From Haematobia irritans (lineage: Eukaryota; Arthropoda; Insecta; Diptera; Muscidae), in the NCBI RefSeq assembly GCF_050003625.1, contig NC_134398.1, positions 102,601,886 to 102,665,885 on the forward strand: 64,000 bases of DNA, given 5' to 3'. Positions 21,480 through 33,065 of this stretch are shown here, in pieces. The position numbers and the translations under genes are program-made. Below the pieces are notes generated by a model. That model had not been told where the DNA came from and made no database searches. It saw nothing but the letters and a program-made list of their open reading frames with translations. Numbering within the stretch: the first letter of the stretch is position 1; each line of letters begins with the position of its first letter.

Positions 21480-23170
21480 AGGTAAAATTAAACTAATTTA
21501 TAAACAAGTGAGTAAAGTAGAAAGTCGGGCGGGCCCACTATATCATACCCTAAACCTCTTACTGAATTAGTAAACATTGTTTGTGGGGTATCAAGGTATA
21601 GGTATTTTATCACAATCTGAACAGATACTCGTATGTCTGATATTAGGAGCTATAATTGATTCTGAACCTGCAGAGTTACTATGCCACTAATATTGAGTCC
21701 ATTATTAAAAAAAAGAGGAAATCTCTCAATTAGTGTGGGCAATAAATCAAAATTTCTGAAAATAGGACAATAGATTTATGTAAGGGCTTCATATAAGTCT
21801 TAATAATACATATACATTTGCAATTTGACCAACATTGGTTAATAAATAAGTGTATTATTATGGCCAAATTTAGGAAAATCGATCGATGTATATATATGGG
21901 AGCTATATCTAAATCTGAACCGATTTCGATGATATTTTCCAGATTCCAGACGGTTACCTTGTGCTAAATTAGAGTAAGATCGGGTACTAAATAAGACTAT
22001 TGTGGTCAAAATAAAAGTTATAAGGGTAATTTTTTCAAAAATGGGTGATACATAACTATGAGAGCTATATCTAAATCTGAACCGATTTGGATTATATATT
22101 GCAGATTTTGTTGATATTACGGAATATAAATGAGGCCACTATGGTCAAAAATAAGGTTATAAGGGGCAAATTTTGAAATTTCGGGCGCTACATGTATATA
22201 CATGAGCCATATCTAAATCTGAATCGATTTGGATGATAGTTTGCACATATAGTCAGTACTGTAGAAGATTATAGTAAGCCAAATTTGAGTAAGATCAGTT
22301 GATAAATAAGAGTTTTATGGCCAAATTTGTGTAAATCGGGCGATACACATATATGGAAGCTATAGCTAAACCTGAACCGATTTCAATGATTTTTTGCACA
22401 TATAGTCAGTACTATAGAACATTAGAGTAAGCCAAATTTGAGTAAGATCGGTTGATAAATAAGGATGTACGGCCAAATTTGTGAAAATCGGGTGATACAT
22501 ATATTGGCTGCTAATGACGTATTAAAATAGAATAAATGATGGTACCGTAAGGTATAATTATTTACTAAAAAATCAAAAAGAATATGTAATGTAACGGTAA
22601 TTCTGAAGATTTTTCCCTTAAGGAATATTCTTCACGAATATTTCATAATAATTGTGTTTTAAGTTAGTGACAATAAGGAAGGCCTCTGGGCCTTCCTTAT
22701 GGTCATTAACAAATTTTAGCTCCCCCAGAATTTGAAAACCCATTTGTGGTAGCAGTTGCCGATGGCAATATATAATTTTATTTCTTAACATTATCTTCTA
22801 AATATATAATTTTATTTCTTAACATTATCTTCTAAATTGTAAGATAGTTTCTTTATTATAAGATGAATTTTGTGATATTTTCCCGAATAATTTTTTTTCA
22901 GTCTGAAACATTTGACATCGAATATTTTCAAAAATTATTAAAATATTAAAATTTTCTAGAATGGACCTTGTGAGGACATTTTTGGAAGTGCTTTTAAAGT
23001 TATACCTTTAGAACAACACCCAAATTTTTTTTGCTGGGAAAAAGTTATTTACCGATTGTATTCAAACTTGGTTTAATCTAATCTTATATAGTACTAACAA
23101 TATGTGCAAAAAATCATCGAAATTGGTTCAGATGTATATATAGCTCCCATATATATGTATAGACCTGTTT
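21480..23170. repeat. Degenerate calyptrate dispersed repeats
   Basis: After AAAGTCGGGCGGGCC (about 21520) there are imperfect tandem units of roughly 150 bases built on GAGCTATATCTAAATCTGAACC, CACATATAGTCAGTACT and CCAAATTTGAGTAAGATCGG. Near 23100-23160 an inverted version appears (TATATAGCTCCCATATATATG). There is no gene. A 37-bp tandem duplication (ATATATAATTTTATTTC) lies at 22766-22837. Confidence 0.65.
22673..22700. other. Perfect 12-bp hairpin with a 4-base loop
   Basis: ATAAGGAAGGCC (22673-22684) and GGCCTTCCTTAT (22689-22700) are exact complements around TCTG. The element it belongs to is not identified. Confidence 0.6.
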
Positions 23171-23916
23171 AAGTGGGGGCAAAAACTTTTCCACTTTTAT
23201 TTTATTTTAATTTGTTTAAATATCTTTTTTAAGTTTGTTGATTTCAATGTGTCACTTTTTTTGTTGATTTAATTTACCCGTTCGTTTTTTACCGTTTGAT
23301 TTTACCTTTTTAGTTTTAATAAAATTCACTGTTCAATTTATATTTAATTTTCTTCACAATGTATTGTTTTATTGATTTGAAATTAATGTCACAAAAAATT
23401 CACTTTTAGTTATGATTTAAACGTTTGATTTTCACTTGATGTTTGTTTGGTTTTTTTTTCAAGCGCACCGAATATAAAGCAAGTCGTTCACCAACTGACT
23501 TTTTTGTTTTCCTTTATATCGGTCAAGGGCAAAAGTAAAAAAAAAGATCACAGGCAACAACAATAACAATACCAACACTCACTCTCTACACTGGATGTAG
23601 ATGATGTTGAGTGTTGTTATTGTTGTTGGTGTTCGTAACAGTCCTTCCAATGAGAAAAAATGAAAACAAAACAAACATCAAATAAATGTTGGAAATGAAG
23701 TATGAAAATCTAATACGAAAATAATGTTAAAAAGTAATTCAATGTAAACAAAATATGAAAGAATAAGAATACCAATGAATAAGGAAATTAAGGAAATTGA
23801 TCAAATGAAAAAGAATAATGTCAATGAAGTTCATGAAATGAAAATAATAAAAGAAAAACAAATGATGTTAGTTTAATATCGTTTGACATTAAACATGTCG
23901 GCCTCCCAGTGATGCT
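23171..23916. other. Non-coding flank of BEL fragment Y
   Basis: AT-rich with no convincing frame. A hairpin-forming simple repeat lies at 23565-23640, where CAACAACAATAACAA pairs with TTGTTATTGTTGTTG. It could include a decayed LTR or leader, but no second copy is in the window. Confidence 0.3.
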
Positions 23917-24950
23917 TCACCAAAGTCGCCCAATGGATCCGCTAAAGGTGTAGCCAAGTGCAGTTTTTATGGCGACGACGTCGGGTACGTTGGTTTCAAG
24001 TGAGCCGTTGCGCCATAGGTCGGCGAAGTAGTCTGAACCCAGTTCGACGTCTATTGCATTTGAAGTCGGGATCAGCCAATGTGTCGAGCGAGAAGTCCTT
24101 GTCCGGATTAGATAATATAGGGCTTTCGAGGGAGGTCGTTGGTCATCAGTGCCCGTATTTCTTTTGTCCATTTGAAACGTGCAAGCCGACCTGACATACG
24201 AACTTTGGCGAAACGTGTGTCACGATAAGCAAATGTCGGAAGATACAGTGACGACTGAAGGTTACAAGAAATCCGAGACACAGTAGCACTGAAGTTCAAG
24301 AACGCCCGGCAGGTATGCCATATATACGGTTCTTCAGGAAAAGCCACATGAACTTGAACCGTGGGGACAAGAACTTTGAACCACTTGAACGGCACATGAG
24401 GTTGCGGTACCAATCTGAACTCTGATTGGCTGCGTTGAGGTCGCTTGGCTGAATTTGAAGGTCGACTAGGTGTTCGGGATTTCCGTTCCTGTGAAGTTCA
24501 ATCTCTATCGGTTGACAGGCTTCGTCGGCGTATAGATTCCCGAGGGCTAGGTCTTTCTTCACGTGGTAGAGGTCGGTCATCACGTGATTGAGGTCGGTTG
24601 TCACGTGATTGAGGTCGTTCAATACATGACTTAGGTCTTGGCTCCGCACGTTCCTCAAACTTGGCGTGCATTTCTTTGATTTGGGGCGCGTAGTGTAGCA
24701 GCGTGTTGTGTCTGGCATTGCATATCTGGCGACTTAGTTTAGTTGGACAATCACGGCGTAGGTGGGAGCATGCGAGGCAATTTATGCAGTAAAAATGCTG
24801 GCAGACGATTTCAAAGCGTTCGGATGGGCCTTGGCTTAAAAATTTGTGACAAGTCTTTATAGAATGATCTTGTTTACAAAGACCACATGAATAAATCCAT
24901 CCCTTGGGTCTGCTGCTTTGCCGATTAGTGGTTGTTTGTTTGGCTGCCAT
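23917..24950 (-). pseudogene. BEL/Pao fragment Y: Gag zinc knuckles and protease
   Basis: From the ATG at 24950 the minus strand reads MAAKQTTTN. Knuckle-type cysteines follow (CGLCKQDHSIKTCHKF and CINCLACSHLRRDC), then an Arg-Ser rich segment with RPQSRDDRP repeats. In another phase there is a Pao-type protease with ATVSRIS, AYRDTRFAKVRMSGR, LGSDYFADLW and IKTALGYTFSGS. The expected Leu-Asp-Ser-Gly active site reads LNFSATVS, so the catalytic Asp is lost. Frames change at least twice. It lies immediately downstream of fragment X, but its order (gag after integrase) shows it is a separate element. Confidence 0.75.
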
Positions 24951-25003
24951 TTCTGAAAAGAGGAACGTATATAGTGCGGATCGTAGCTAATTTATGGATG
25001 TAT

Positions 25004-25543
25004 TTAATTGGAGAGGAGAGAAATCAGTTCATTCGGAGGAAGTCTGTCATCCTTGATTATTACGAGGTCATGAATTTTCACATTTTCCTGCTGTCTCTTC
25101 CACTTATACCTACGGTGTAATTCTTTCAGATACTCAGTCTTCCATCGTTGGCAAAACTGCTGAGAAAATATCTTCAAACGCTTCCAACGGTTGGCAAGCG
25201 TGATATTGTCTGAAGATAGGTCTGGTTCGGCTGGTGATAAAATTGGGGCACCAATTAGAAAATGTCCCGGTGTAAGTGGAGAGAGGTCATTTGGGTCATC
25301 ACTAGCGGGACTTAGAGGTCTCGAATTGAGGCAGCTTTCGATACGAGTCAAAATCGTTGAAAGTTCCTCAAAGGTGAAGGTCATGTCAGGAATCGCCTTT
25401 TTTAGCTGAGACTTAAAAGATTTCAACCCGGCCTCCCATAGGCCGCCCATATGTGGGACACAGGGAGGATCCGATCTTTTTTCAACATTTCTGCTGCTCC
25501 CGTGAAGTTGGTTCCGTTGTCCGAAAACATTTTTGCAGGACAA
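25004..25543 (-). pseudogene. Fragment X integrase end and DUF5641-type tail
   Basis: It has HMGGLWEAGLKSFKSQL with the third catalytic Glu, then CLNSRPLSPASDDPNDLSPL, TPGHFLIGAPIL and WKRQQENVKIHDLVIIKDD. It stops just before the usual end of the protein, so the 3' end of the element, including the LTR, is missing. Confidence 0.8.
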
Positions 25544-25965
25544 CCCCGTCTACCAATAAATCGGGCAAATGCAGCGAGAAAAGCTTGGGTCGAGAGGTCG
25601 CTAGTGGCCTCCAAATGTACGGCTTTGGTCGAAAAGCATACAAAGATGCCCACGTAACCTTTTGTAATGAGGCATACTCTATCTGTATAATTTCGAATAT
25701 TAAAAGGTCCGGCAAAGTCAACTCCTGTGTTTTGAAAAGGTCTTGTGAAGGTACTCCGTTCAGGAGGAAGAGAAGCCATGATCTGGTTTCTCGTATGTTT
25801 TTTGTACAAAATACAAGTCTTACAGTGATTTATGACGAGTTTCACAAGAGGTTTAAGTCGAAAGATCCAAAATTCTGTTCTTAAAATACGAATCATCAGT
25901 TGACTGCCGCCATGTAAAGTCGATTTATGAGTGTTCAACGAGTAATCGTGCAAGTCGACAATCAT
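25423..25965 (-). pseudogene. Fragment X integrase zinc finger and core
   Basis: HGGSQLMIRILRTEFWI with HCKTCILYKKHTRNQ is the zinc-binding part. GVDFAGPFNI and FSDNGTNFTGA give the first two catalytic Asp residues. The phase is lost near 25480 and the frame ends at 25423. Confidence 0.8.
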
Positions 25966-26355
25966 GAGGAATCAAGATGGGATGTCGTTCATTAAAAGTC
26001 AAAGATGTCGATTTCGTAAGACGTCCATTTGATCTCATAATGCCAGAGGTGTCCAAGAATGGGTTCAATGTCAAAAGTGAGCTGGTTGAAGCTATCTGAA
26101 GCTTTTTTGAGAGTTGAGTATATTCCTCTCCGTAATGATGTCGTTGAGTTATTAGGACAATTCGAGTTTTAACAAATTTAATTTCATAGGAAGAAATTTC
26201 AGTAGACGTTGACCGAAGTTGAATTCTTTTGGATCCTGTATTTCTTTAAAACCGAGATACATAAGCGAGAACACGGTACGCTCGAGAAAGACTAGAAAAT
26301 CGCTCCAATGGATCTTCGTAGGTCGTTGTTAAAAATGTCTTAACCGGTTTTATTT

Positions 26356-26411
26356 ATCACAATGGACTGAATAGTCTAAGTGAGCCTGATACATCGGGCT
26401 GCCACATAACC
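26356..26411 (+). mobile_element. Very short 5'-truncated SINE/LINE tail, 15-bp target duplication
   Basis: ATCACAATGGACTGAATAG to GGCTGCCACATAACC matches the last bases of the SINE at 20309 and the LINE at 38445. TAACCGGTTTTATTT flanks it at 26341-26355 and 26412-26426. It interrupts the BEL pol reading frame. Confidence 0.85.
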
Positions 26412-27270
26412 TAACCGGTTTTATTTCTAAAGTCGTTTCGACCGCTTGCTTCGGAATTGGCCAGCGGCTTTTTGGTTCTTTCAACCAGGAAGGTCCGTAC
26501 CGCCACAGGTCGTAAGACTGTAGATCAGTCGACGAACACCCCCTTGTAGCGATGTCTGCTGGGTTGTATCGAGATTCTACATGTCGCCAGTTTGACGTCC
26601 CTACTTTTTCCGTAATTTCCGCAACTCTATTTCCAGCGAAAGTGTTCCAGGCACAAGAAGGTCGATTTAGCCATGATAGAACAATCGTTGAGTCGGTCCA
26701 GAAATGTAGGTCATATGAGGTCAACTGTAAACGTGGCATTGTAGAAGATACCAAAGTCGAGAGTAAAACTGCGCCACAAAGTTCAAGTCTCGGCAACGAC
26801 TGCTTTTTGATCGGGGCTACACGAGTTTTAGCAACTATTAAATGGCACTTTATGTCATTCCCCGTTCGGAATCGGCTGTATAAAGTCGCAGCATAAGCTC
26901 TCTCCGAAGAGTCGCAAAAACCATGTAGTTCCACCTTGGATTCTGGAGTGAATTGTACCCAGCGAGGTATTTTGACACTTTGAATGTCAGGACAGGTCTT
27001 TAGGAAATTTTGCCATGTTGTAGAAGTCAATGGTGTTAGCCCATCGTCCCATCCGACTTTGTCCAGCCAGATTTGCTGCATGATGAGCTTGGCGACGACT
27101 ATAATTGGCGCTAACCAGCCACATGGGTCAAAAAATCGAGCAATGGTTGAAAGAACCTCTCGCTTAGTATACGAGGATTTAGTTCCAATGACAGGATGCG
27201 GAAATGAAAATGAATCTGCTTTAATGTCCCATTTTATCCCTAAGGTCTTTGTTCCAATATTTTCGGACAA
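26412..27270 (-). pseudogene. Fragment X RT thumb and RNase H
   Basis: It contains TKTLGIKWDIKADSF, the BEL-type FFDPCGWLAPIIVVAK block, FCDSSERAYAATLYSR (RNase H first Asp), RVAPIKKQSLPRLELCGA, FWTDSTIVLSWL, and NPADIATRGCSSTDL. The frame runs into the inserted SINE/LINE tail at 26411, so the last codons before its stop are foreign. Confidence 0.85.
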
Positions 27271-27339
27271 AGTCAGGCATTCTAATGAAAGAAGTTTTTC
27301 TTCAGGAAGGTCTTTGATGACTTAAGGATCATTGGAAGT

Positions 27340-28383
27340 CTATTTCATGAGGTCAAACCCGGCGGATAGTAACGCACTTTCTAGTTGCTTTCTAGAAATG
27401 ATTGCCTCATTGACTGTATGTCCTCCTGCTAGAACGCCGTCAACATACATTTTTTCCTCTAACACTTTAGCAGCCAATGGATGAGAATGTCGAACGTCTT
27501 CAGCTAGCTGTAGTAAGGTCCTTATTGCCAGAAAAGGGGCACAATTGACTGCAAAGTTTACTGTTTGAAGTTCAAAGTCCTCAATTGGGTCCTTAGGGGA
27601 TTTTCGAAACAGTATTCGCTGATACTGAGTCTGTGAAGGGTCGACTAGTATCTGATAATACATTTTGGTAATGTCCGCGTTATAGACATATTTGAAAAGT
27701 CTCCACTTCAAAGTCTGTAGAACGAGGTCCTGCTGAAGAATAGGTCCAGGATACAAAATGTCGTTAAGACTTTTCTTGTTAGAAGTCGGAGATGACGCGT
27801 TGAAGACAACACGGTCTGGTTTTATCACCGCGTGGTGGGGCAAATAGTAGTTAGGTCTTTTCTGAATCTCAGAATGATGTATCTTTCTCATATGTCCTAG
27901 GTCCAGGTATTCAAGTATTACTTGGTCATACTGATGTTTGATGTCAGGCTTCGTACTGAGCATCTTTTCCATCCGTAGAAACTGAGCCATTGCTATACTG
28001 CGCGAATGTCCAATTTCTTCACCATTTTTGAATGGAAGGGTAACAACGAATCTTCCTGAACTGTTTCGGTAGGTCGTAGTTTGGAAGATTGTTTCGCAGG
28101 TCTTGTCCTCTTCTGACCTCAAAATGGGTTTTGGGGTCTCCTCCACCTCCCAAAATTGTGTGAGGATTTTATCGAGGGCAATTGCATTGAAAAGCGATAT
28201 CTCATTTTTTGAGTCAGTCGATTTCTCCACTGGTCCCCCCACAATCCAGCCAAACACTGTCTTTTGTGCCAAAAGGGAGCCGAGTGGAAGAATCGGAGCT
28301 GCTAAGTCAAAAATTGAGGGGCCTAGGTCAATTCCTATGAGAATGTCAATTGGTTGGCTTACGTAGAAGTACGGGTCTGCCAA
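27340..28383 (-). pseudogene. Fragment X protease end and reverse transcriptase
   Basis: The minus frame is open for 347 codons; its first codon is TTG and is not a natural start. It holds the protease end (IDILIGIDLG, QKTVFGWIVGG), a linker, and RT motifs NYYLPHHAVIKPD, VVFNASSPTSNKKSLND, YNADITKMYYQI (first catalytic Asp) and PFLAIRTLLQLAED. It then reads MYVDGVLAGG (27430-27447). The canonical motif is YVDD; the second Asp is Gly here (GGC), which should abolish polymerase activity. The long clean frame with one active-site change suggests mutation after, not before, insertion. Confidence 0.85.
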
Positions 28384-28399
28384 AGGTTGTTTAAATGTA

Positions 28400-29395
28400 C
28401 TGATGTCGATGTCTAGGTCTTTAGGCGGTCTTTAGAACTGGAGCCAAAATATCTAATTTGAAATTGAGTTCCACCTTTGAGCACAGTGTGAAAATACAGG
28501 TTGATGTTTCAGTCACTGTTGGACTCAACCCTGAGACATGCACTAAGTTCCGCTTGGTCGGAAGTCTAAGTCGAGTTTCAATTTGTCAGAGATAAAAGTC
28601 GATTGAGATCCTGGATCTATGATCGCTCTAGCTTCATATCTCTGGCCATTCGATTCTATTTCAACAAGGGCTGTGAAGAGTAATGTTTCTCTCGACTGAG
28701 GTCTAAACGAAGGTCGGTTGGCCTCTCGGAGTGCTAAAGTCGTAATGTGAGGTTGTTCAGTATCTGTTGTGGACGGTATAGTTGTTGTAAAACCTTGGCC
28801 ACTGGTACTAGGTCGTACGCTGGCGTCTTGTTCAAGTGACTAGGTCGATGCGCCACTACCTTTGTGTAAAAGTGTGTGATGTCGTTGATTGCAAGTTCGG
28901 CAGTTATAGTTACTTTTGCAATCTTTGATGTGGTGGTCTGCTGTGAAACAATTAAAACATGATCGACTATTTTTTACAAAATGAATGCGATCGTTTATGT
29001 TCTTTTCTAAAAACTTAGGGCATTTTCCTAAAGTGTGATTTTCCTTGCAAAGTTGGCAAGTTACTGTGGTGAGAGGTTGAGGTCCTTTGTTTTGAATTAG
29101 GTCTCATTTTAGTTTTTTCTTCAATTTTCGTCTGGAAAGTATGAATGCGCCGATCTTTTGGATTGCATATCTTTTCCTGAGTTTTACTGTTTGATTTTGA
29201 GGTCGACGGCTGAACATTCTAAAGTCTTGAATTTTGGGTCAAAAAATCATCAAAATTACGCCATGAAGGCATTTGAGAACTATCGTTTAGATTTTTTTCG
29301 AAGTCCTCTAAATAACTTCTCGGTAATTTCTGTAAGCATAAATATATTAAAATCGGATCACATGACGTGGTAATGATGTCCAAGGTCTTTGCCAG
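28400..29395 (-). pseudogene. Fragment X Gag C-terminus, zinc knuckles and protease start
   Basis: LIYLCLQKLPRSYLEDFEK (about 29290-29350) belongs to the Gag DUF1759 domain. CQLCKENHTLGKCPKF, CFNCFTADHHIKDC and CRTCNQRHHTLLH (about 28870-29070) are zinc-knuckle motifs. RAIIDPGSQSTFIS (about 28590-28630) is the DUF1758 protease active-site region. Stops and frame changes separate these parts. Confidence 0.75.
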
Positions 29396-30558
29396 TCTAG
29401 AGATATCCAAATGCAAATATTGGGTATCTTCGGTCTACATGGGACATGATAGGGAGATACCGCCCTGTGCCGCTAAGACCTTAGTTGAGGAGTCACTAAA
29501 AACAAAGACAAAACTCATTATGGGATGCGATGCAAATGCACATCATAGTATTTGGGGAAGTAGTGATACTAATGCAAGGGGAGAGTCGCTAATAGAGTTT
29601 ATTTTGCGTACTAACCTGGTAGTTTGCAATAAGGGAGATGCACCAACCTTCGTCACCAGGAACAGACAAGAGGTTTTGGACGTAACGTTGACCTCTCCGG
29701 AACTGAATGATAAGATATCTGAGTGGCAAGTTTTGAGGGAACATAGCTTCTCAGATCATCGCTACATCAGTTTCAGATTGGCTGTTCGTACTTCAAAGAC
29801 CATATTTCCGCCAAATGTTAGGAAAGCTGATTGGAATAGGTATAGGGAATCGTTCAATTTGATGATACCGGAAGTGCCGGAGACAAATATGGGCACTGTG
29901 CAAGATATCGAACACGCAGTGGAGCGGATTACTAAGGCCTTCAACATGTCACTGAAAGCTGCTTGCCCTAGAGGAAAGCCAAGGGGAAAGGCCACCATGG
30001 TGGACTACAGAATTAAGTAATATGAGGAAATCCTGCAGGAAGCTCTTTAACAAAGCAAAGTCCACAAGATGAATCTGAGAGCATATACACGAGAACTGAG
30101 AAGGTCTCAACAAAACTTTTGGGATGATTACTGTAGCAGTATTGAGAATACGTCAGAGGCTTCCAGACTACGGAAGGTTCTAGCATCCACCAACTCCGCT
30201 CCAGGTTTCATTAAAACATCAGAGGGCAATTGGACAACGTCCAGTGAGGAGACGCTAGAGGTACTATTGGACACACATTTTCCTGGGAATCAAACGGTTC
30301 AACCAGGTTCTGGCGGTACCACAGTGGCTCAGCGGTCGTTTCCTATCGAGGAAATTGTATCGGAATCTAAAATAAAATGGGCTTTAACTAGCTTTGGACC
30401 ATTCAAATCCCCCGGACCTGATGGAATTACTCCGGCGGAATTACAAGCAGTGGCTGAAAGAATTATCCCCTGGTTGACTGTGATATATAAACGATGTGTA
30501 AACTTAGCATATATTCCAGAAAAGTGGAGAGAAACAAAAGTCGCCTTCATACCTAAAG
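29395..30558 (+). pseudogene. LINE copy 1: endonuclease and start of reverse transcriptase
   Basis: The 5'-truncated LINE starts inside the apurinic-type endonuclease: KYWVSSVYMGHD, GCDANAHHSIWGSSDTN, SDHRYISF. A stop at 30018-30020 ends that frame. The RT N-terminus follows in another phase (30069 on: SPGPDGITPAELQAV, IPEKWRETKVAFIPK). It is cut at 30558 by a 3.2-kb DNA element; the LINE resumes at 33767. An endonuclease, RT and (in copy 2) RNase H place it in the I/LOA group of LINEs. It inserted into BEL fragment X Gag. Confidence 0.8.
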
Positions 30559-30879
30559 GTGGGTACTATGTTTGTTGGCACGAAAAAAACTTCACTTAAC
30601 CATTCTTTCGCGTTGAAAAATGAGAGTGTTGACAATAGGTTTCGAACGAAGAAAACAGCTATTTTGGAACTATTCTGCGTTTATTTCTCAGCAATTTAAT
30701 TGACAACATCGCCAAACGTCATAATATTTTTACGTATACATACGCAGCAGCTGATTGTTTACATACACACATTCATAATAATTTTTTTGAAGTGTTTTTC
30801 TACCAGTTTTTGAATTGTTTTGAACCAAATCTCACAAAGCACTGGACAATAATAATCCAAATGGATTCCGTCAATTTGT

Positions 30880-31660
30880 TATGCAAACTTTTACATCCGA
30901 AGCAATTGACAATCCGTTCAGCAACAAAACAATTGGTGAAAAACGCTACTCGTCATTGGAATATGCCGAAAAAAAGACACATAAGGAACGAAATCATCAT
31001 AGTTTGAATAAAGTCGAATATCTTAAAATCGTCGTTGTCACACCACCATGGAAAGACAAATGCGTGTGAGAATTTTCAAGCAAAATTTAAAAATCATACA
31101 GGATTTGGATGCATATGAGCGTGGTAGTGCCAAATATGGTATCACTGAATTTGCTGATTTGACCAGTACCGAATATAAACAACGTACCGGCATGTGGCAA
31201 CGAGATGAGGGTAATGCTGCTTTAACCCCTAAAACTGAAATTGCAGACATAGAATTGCCCAAAGAATTCGATTGGAGAGAAAAGGTCAATGTGGCTCTTG
31301 CTGGGCTTTTAGTGTTACCGGCAATGTCGAAGATTTGCATGATGTCAGGACTGATAAACTGGAACAATATTCCGAGCAGGAATTATTAGATTGTGATACA
31401 ACAGATTCAGCTTGTAATGGTGGTTTGCCCGATAATGCTTATGATGCCATTAAGAAAATTGGAGGTTTAGGACTTGAACTTGAAATGAATTTCCCTATCA
31501 TGCACGCAAAGAAAAATGCCGCTTCAATACATCGAAAATCCATGTTAAAGTAAAAGGTCATGTTGATTTACCCAAAAACTCATACATGGCTGTCTGTACA
31601 ACTCTTTGAAAGGTTTTTGTGCAGCCATCATGGAAATACAAACCATACCATTTCTCATAC
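30880..31660 (+). pseudogene. Cathepsin F-like cysteine protease (papain family), decayed fragment
   Basis: Successive phases contain a propeptide-like inhibitor part (ERQMRVRIFKQNLKII, KYGITEFADLTSTEYKQR), the mature start (LPKEFDWREK), the active-site block GQCGSCWAFSVTGNVEDLH with the catalytic Cys, and YSEQELLDCDTTDSACNGGL. This is the standard order in papain-family enzymes and is closest to insect cathepsin-F-like proteins. About 30 bases are deleted between the DWREK and GQCGSCWAF motifs, shifting the frame. The C-terminal part with the catalytic His and Asn is missing; only KVKGHVDLPKN-like traces follow. No introns are apparent in the recognisable part, consistent with a retrocopy, but no poly(A) tail or target duplication of its own is seen. 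Confidence 0.75.
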
Positions 31661-32099
31661 TTAATACCACCACTCCATACCCAATAAATTTTCATCTAGT
31701 TTTTTTTTTCTCACATATATATTTTTTTCTTCGTCTTACGATATTGTTACTTCCTTTTTATTTTGTGTCAAACGAAAGTATAGTGTATAATGTAAAGTTC
31801 ATATTCAAATTCAATAAACTTAAGCCCATAACTCACGTTCAAGGGTAGTTCCTAAGCCAAAGTCACTGTTCCCGACTTATAATTCGTCACAAAGGGATGT
31901 TAGAGTTCTATACCAGAGAATATCTCAGTCACGTAATAAAATTGAATTGATAAAATGCAAGATATATGGACAATGAATGTCGCTGAGTGAAATTTAAAAG
32001 CAACAATTAAATTAAATCGATTCATTCCAGCCTATCGCACTGATCAACATCAGTCCAAAAGGATTGCAAGCATGAGTGCAATACATGAAAATTATTTTG

Positions 32100-33065
32100 C
32101 TATTTAAATAAAAACAAGTTAGAAAAGTCTAAAGTCGGGCGGGCCGACTATATATGCACCACTTTGTGATCTACATTTTCGATACCATCTGAAATCCTCC
32201 AAATTTGTTGGGTGATATATATAAAGGTTTATGTTCCCATATACATACTTTTAAATCTGAACCGACAATATATTTAAGACTTCTTAGAAATTTTTTGACT
32301 TAAAATTTAAGTCGGTTAAATCGGTTAACGCCCCATGGCGATAGATATTTATTAGAAATAAAGTTCAATTTGAGTCATTTTTACAAGTTTTCGACTAACA
32401 GTGACGATTTTACAATGTATTTTGATCATTTTTCTCGAAATCAGAAAAAATATATATGGGAGCTATATCTAAATCTGAACCGATTTCAACCAAATTTGGC
32501 ACGCATAGCAACAAAGCTAATTCTACTCCCTGTACAAAATTTCAACAAAATTCGAGTAAAAACTTGGCCTCTTTGGTCATATGAGTCTAAATCGGGCGAA
32601 AGAAATATATATGGGAGCTATATCTAAATCTGAACTAATTGTTTTCTGTGATCATATAGGTCCAAATCGGGACTTAAATCTGAATCGATTTCAATAAAAT
32701 TTAGCACACTTGACTTTACTTTGTTCTCCTAGTGCAAAATTTCAACCAAATTGGGGTAAAACTTTGGCTTCTGGCCCCATATAAGTACATATTGGGCGAA
32801 CGATATATATGGGAGCTATATCTAACTCTGATTTCTTCCAAAATCAATAGGGTTCTATTCTGATCCAAAACACATAATTGTATCAAATTTGAAGTCGATT
32901 GGGCTTAAATTGCGACCTAGGCTTTGATTACAAAAATGTGTTCACAGACAGACGGACATGGCTATATCGACTCAGGAACCCACCCTGAGCATTTTTGCCA
33001 AAGACACCATGTGTCTATCTCGTCTCCTTCTGGCAAACATATGCACTAAATTATAAAACCCTGTA
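32100..33065 (+). repeat. Calyptrate dispersed repeat (GTCGGGCGGGCC type)
   Basis: It starts AAAGTCGGGCGGGCCGAC and carries several degenerate units around ATATATGGGAGCTATATC and CCGATTTCAACC. It finishes with GACAGACGGACATGGC and ATAAAACCCTG. It is related to 21480-23170. No protein is encoded. Confidence 0.65.

Larger units (their letters stand above)
25004..29395 (-). mobile_element. BEL/Pao fragment X (gag end to integrase)
   Basis: Minus-strand order is DUF1759 Gag end, zinc knuckles, DUF1758 protease, RT, RNase H, integrase and DUF5641-type C-terminus: the BEL/Pao plan. The 5' end is cut by the LINE at about 29395 and the 3' end stops within the integrase tail at 25004. No LTR is seen. 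A 56-bp SINE/LINE tail with a 15-bp target duplication interrupts it at 26356-26411. Confidence 0.85.

Noticed and set aside
22673..22700. Helitron 3'-end hairpin
   Set aside because: The stem is perfect, but no CTRR-type end follows at the expected distance and no Helitron start was found.
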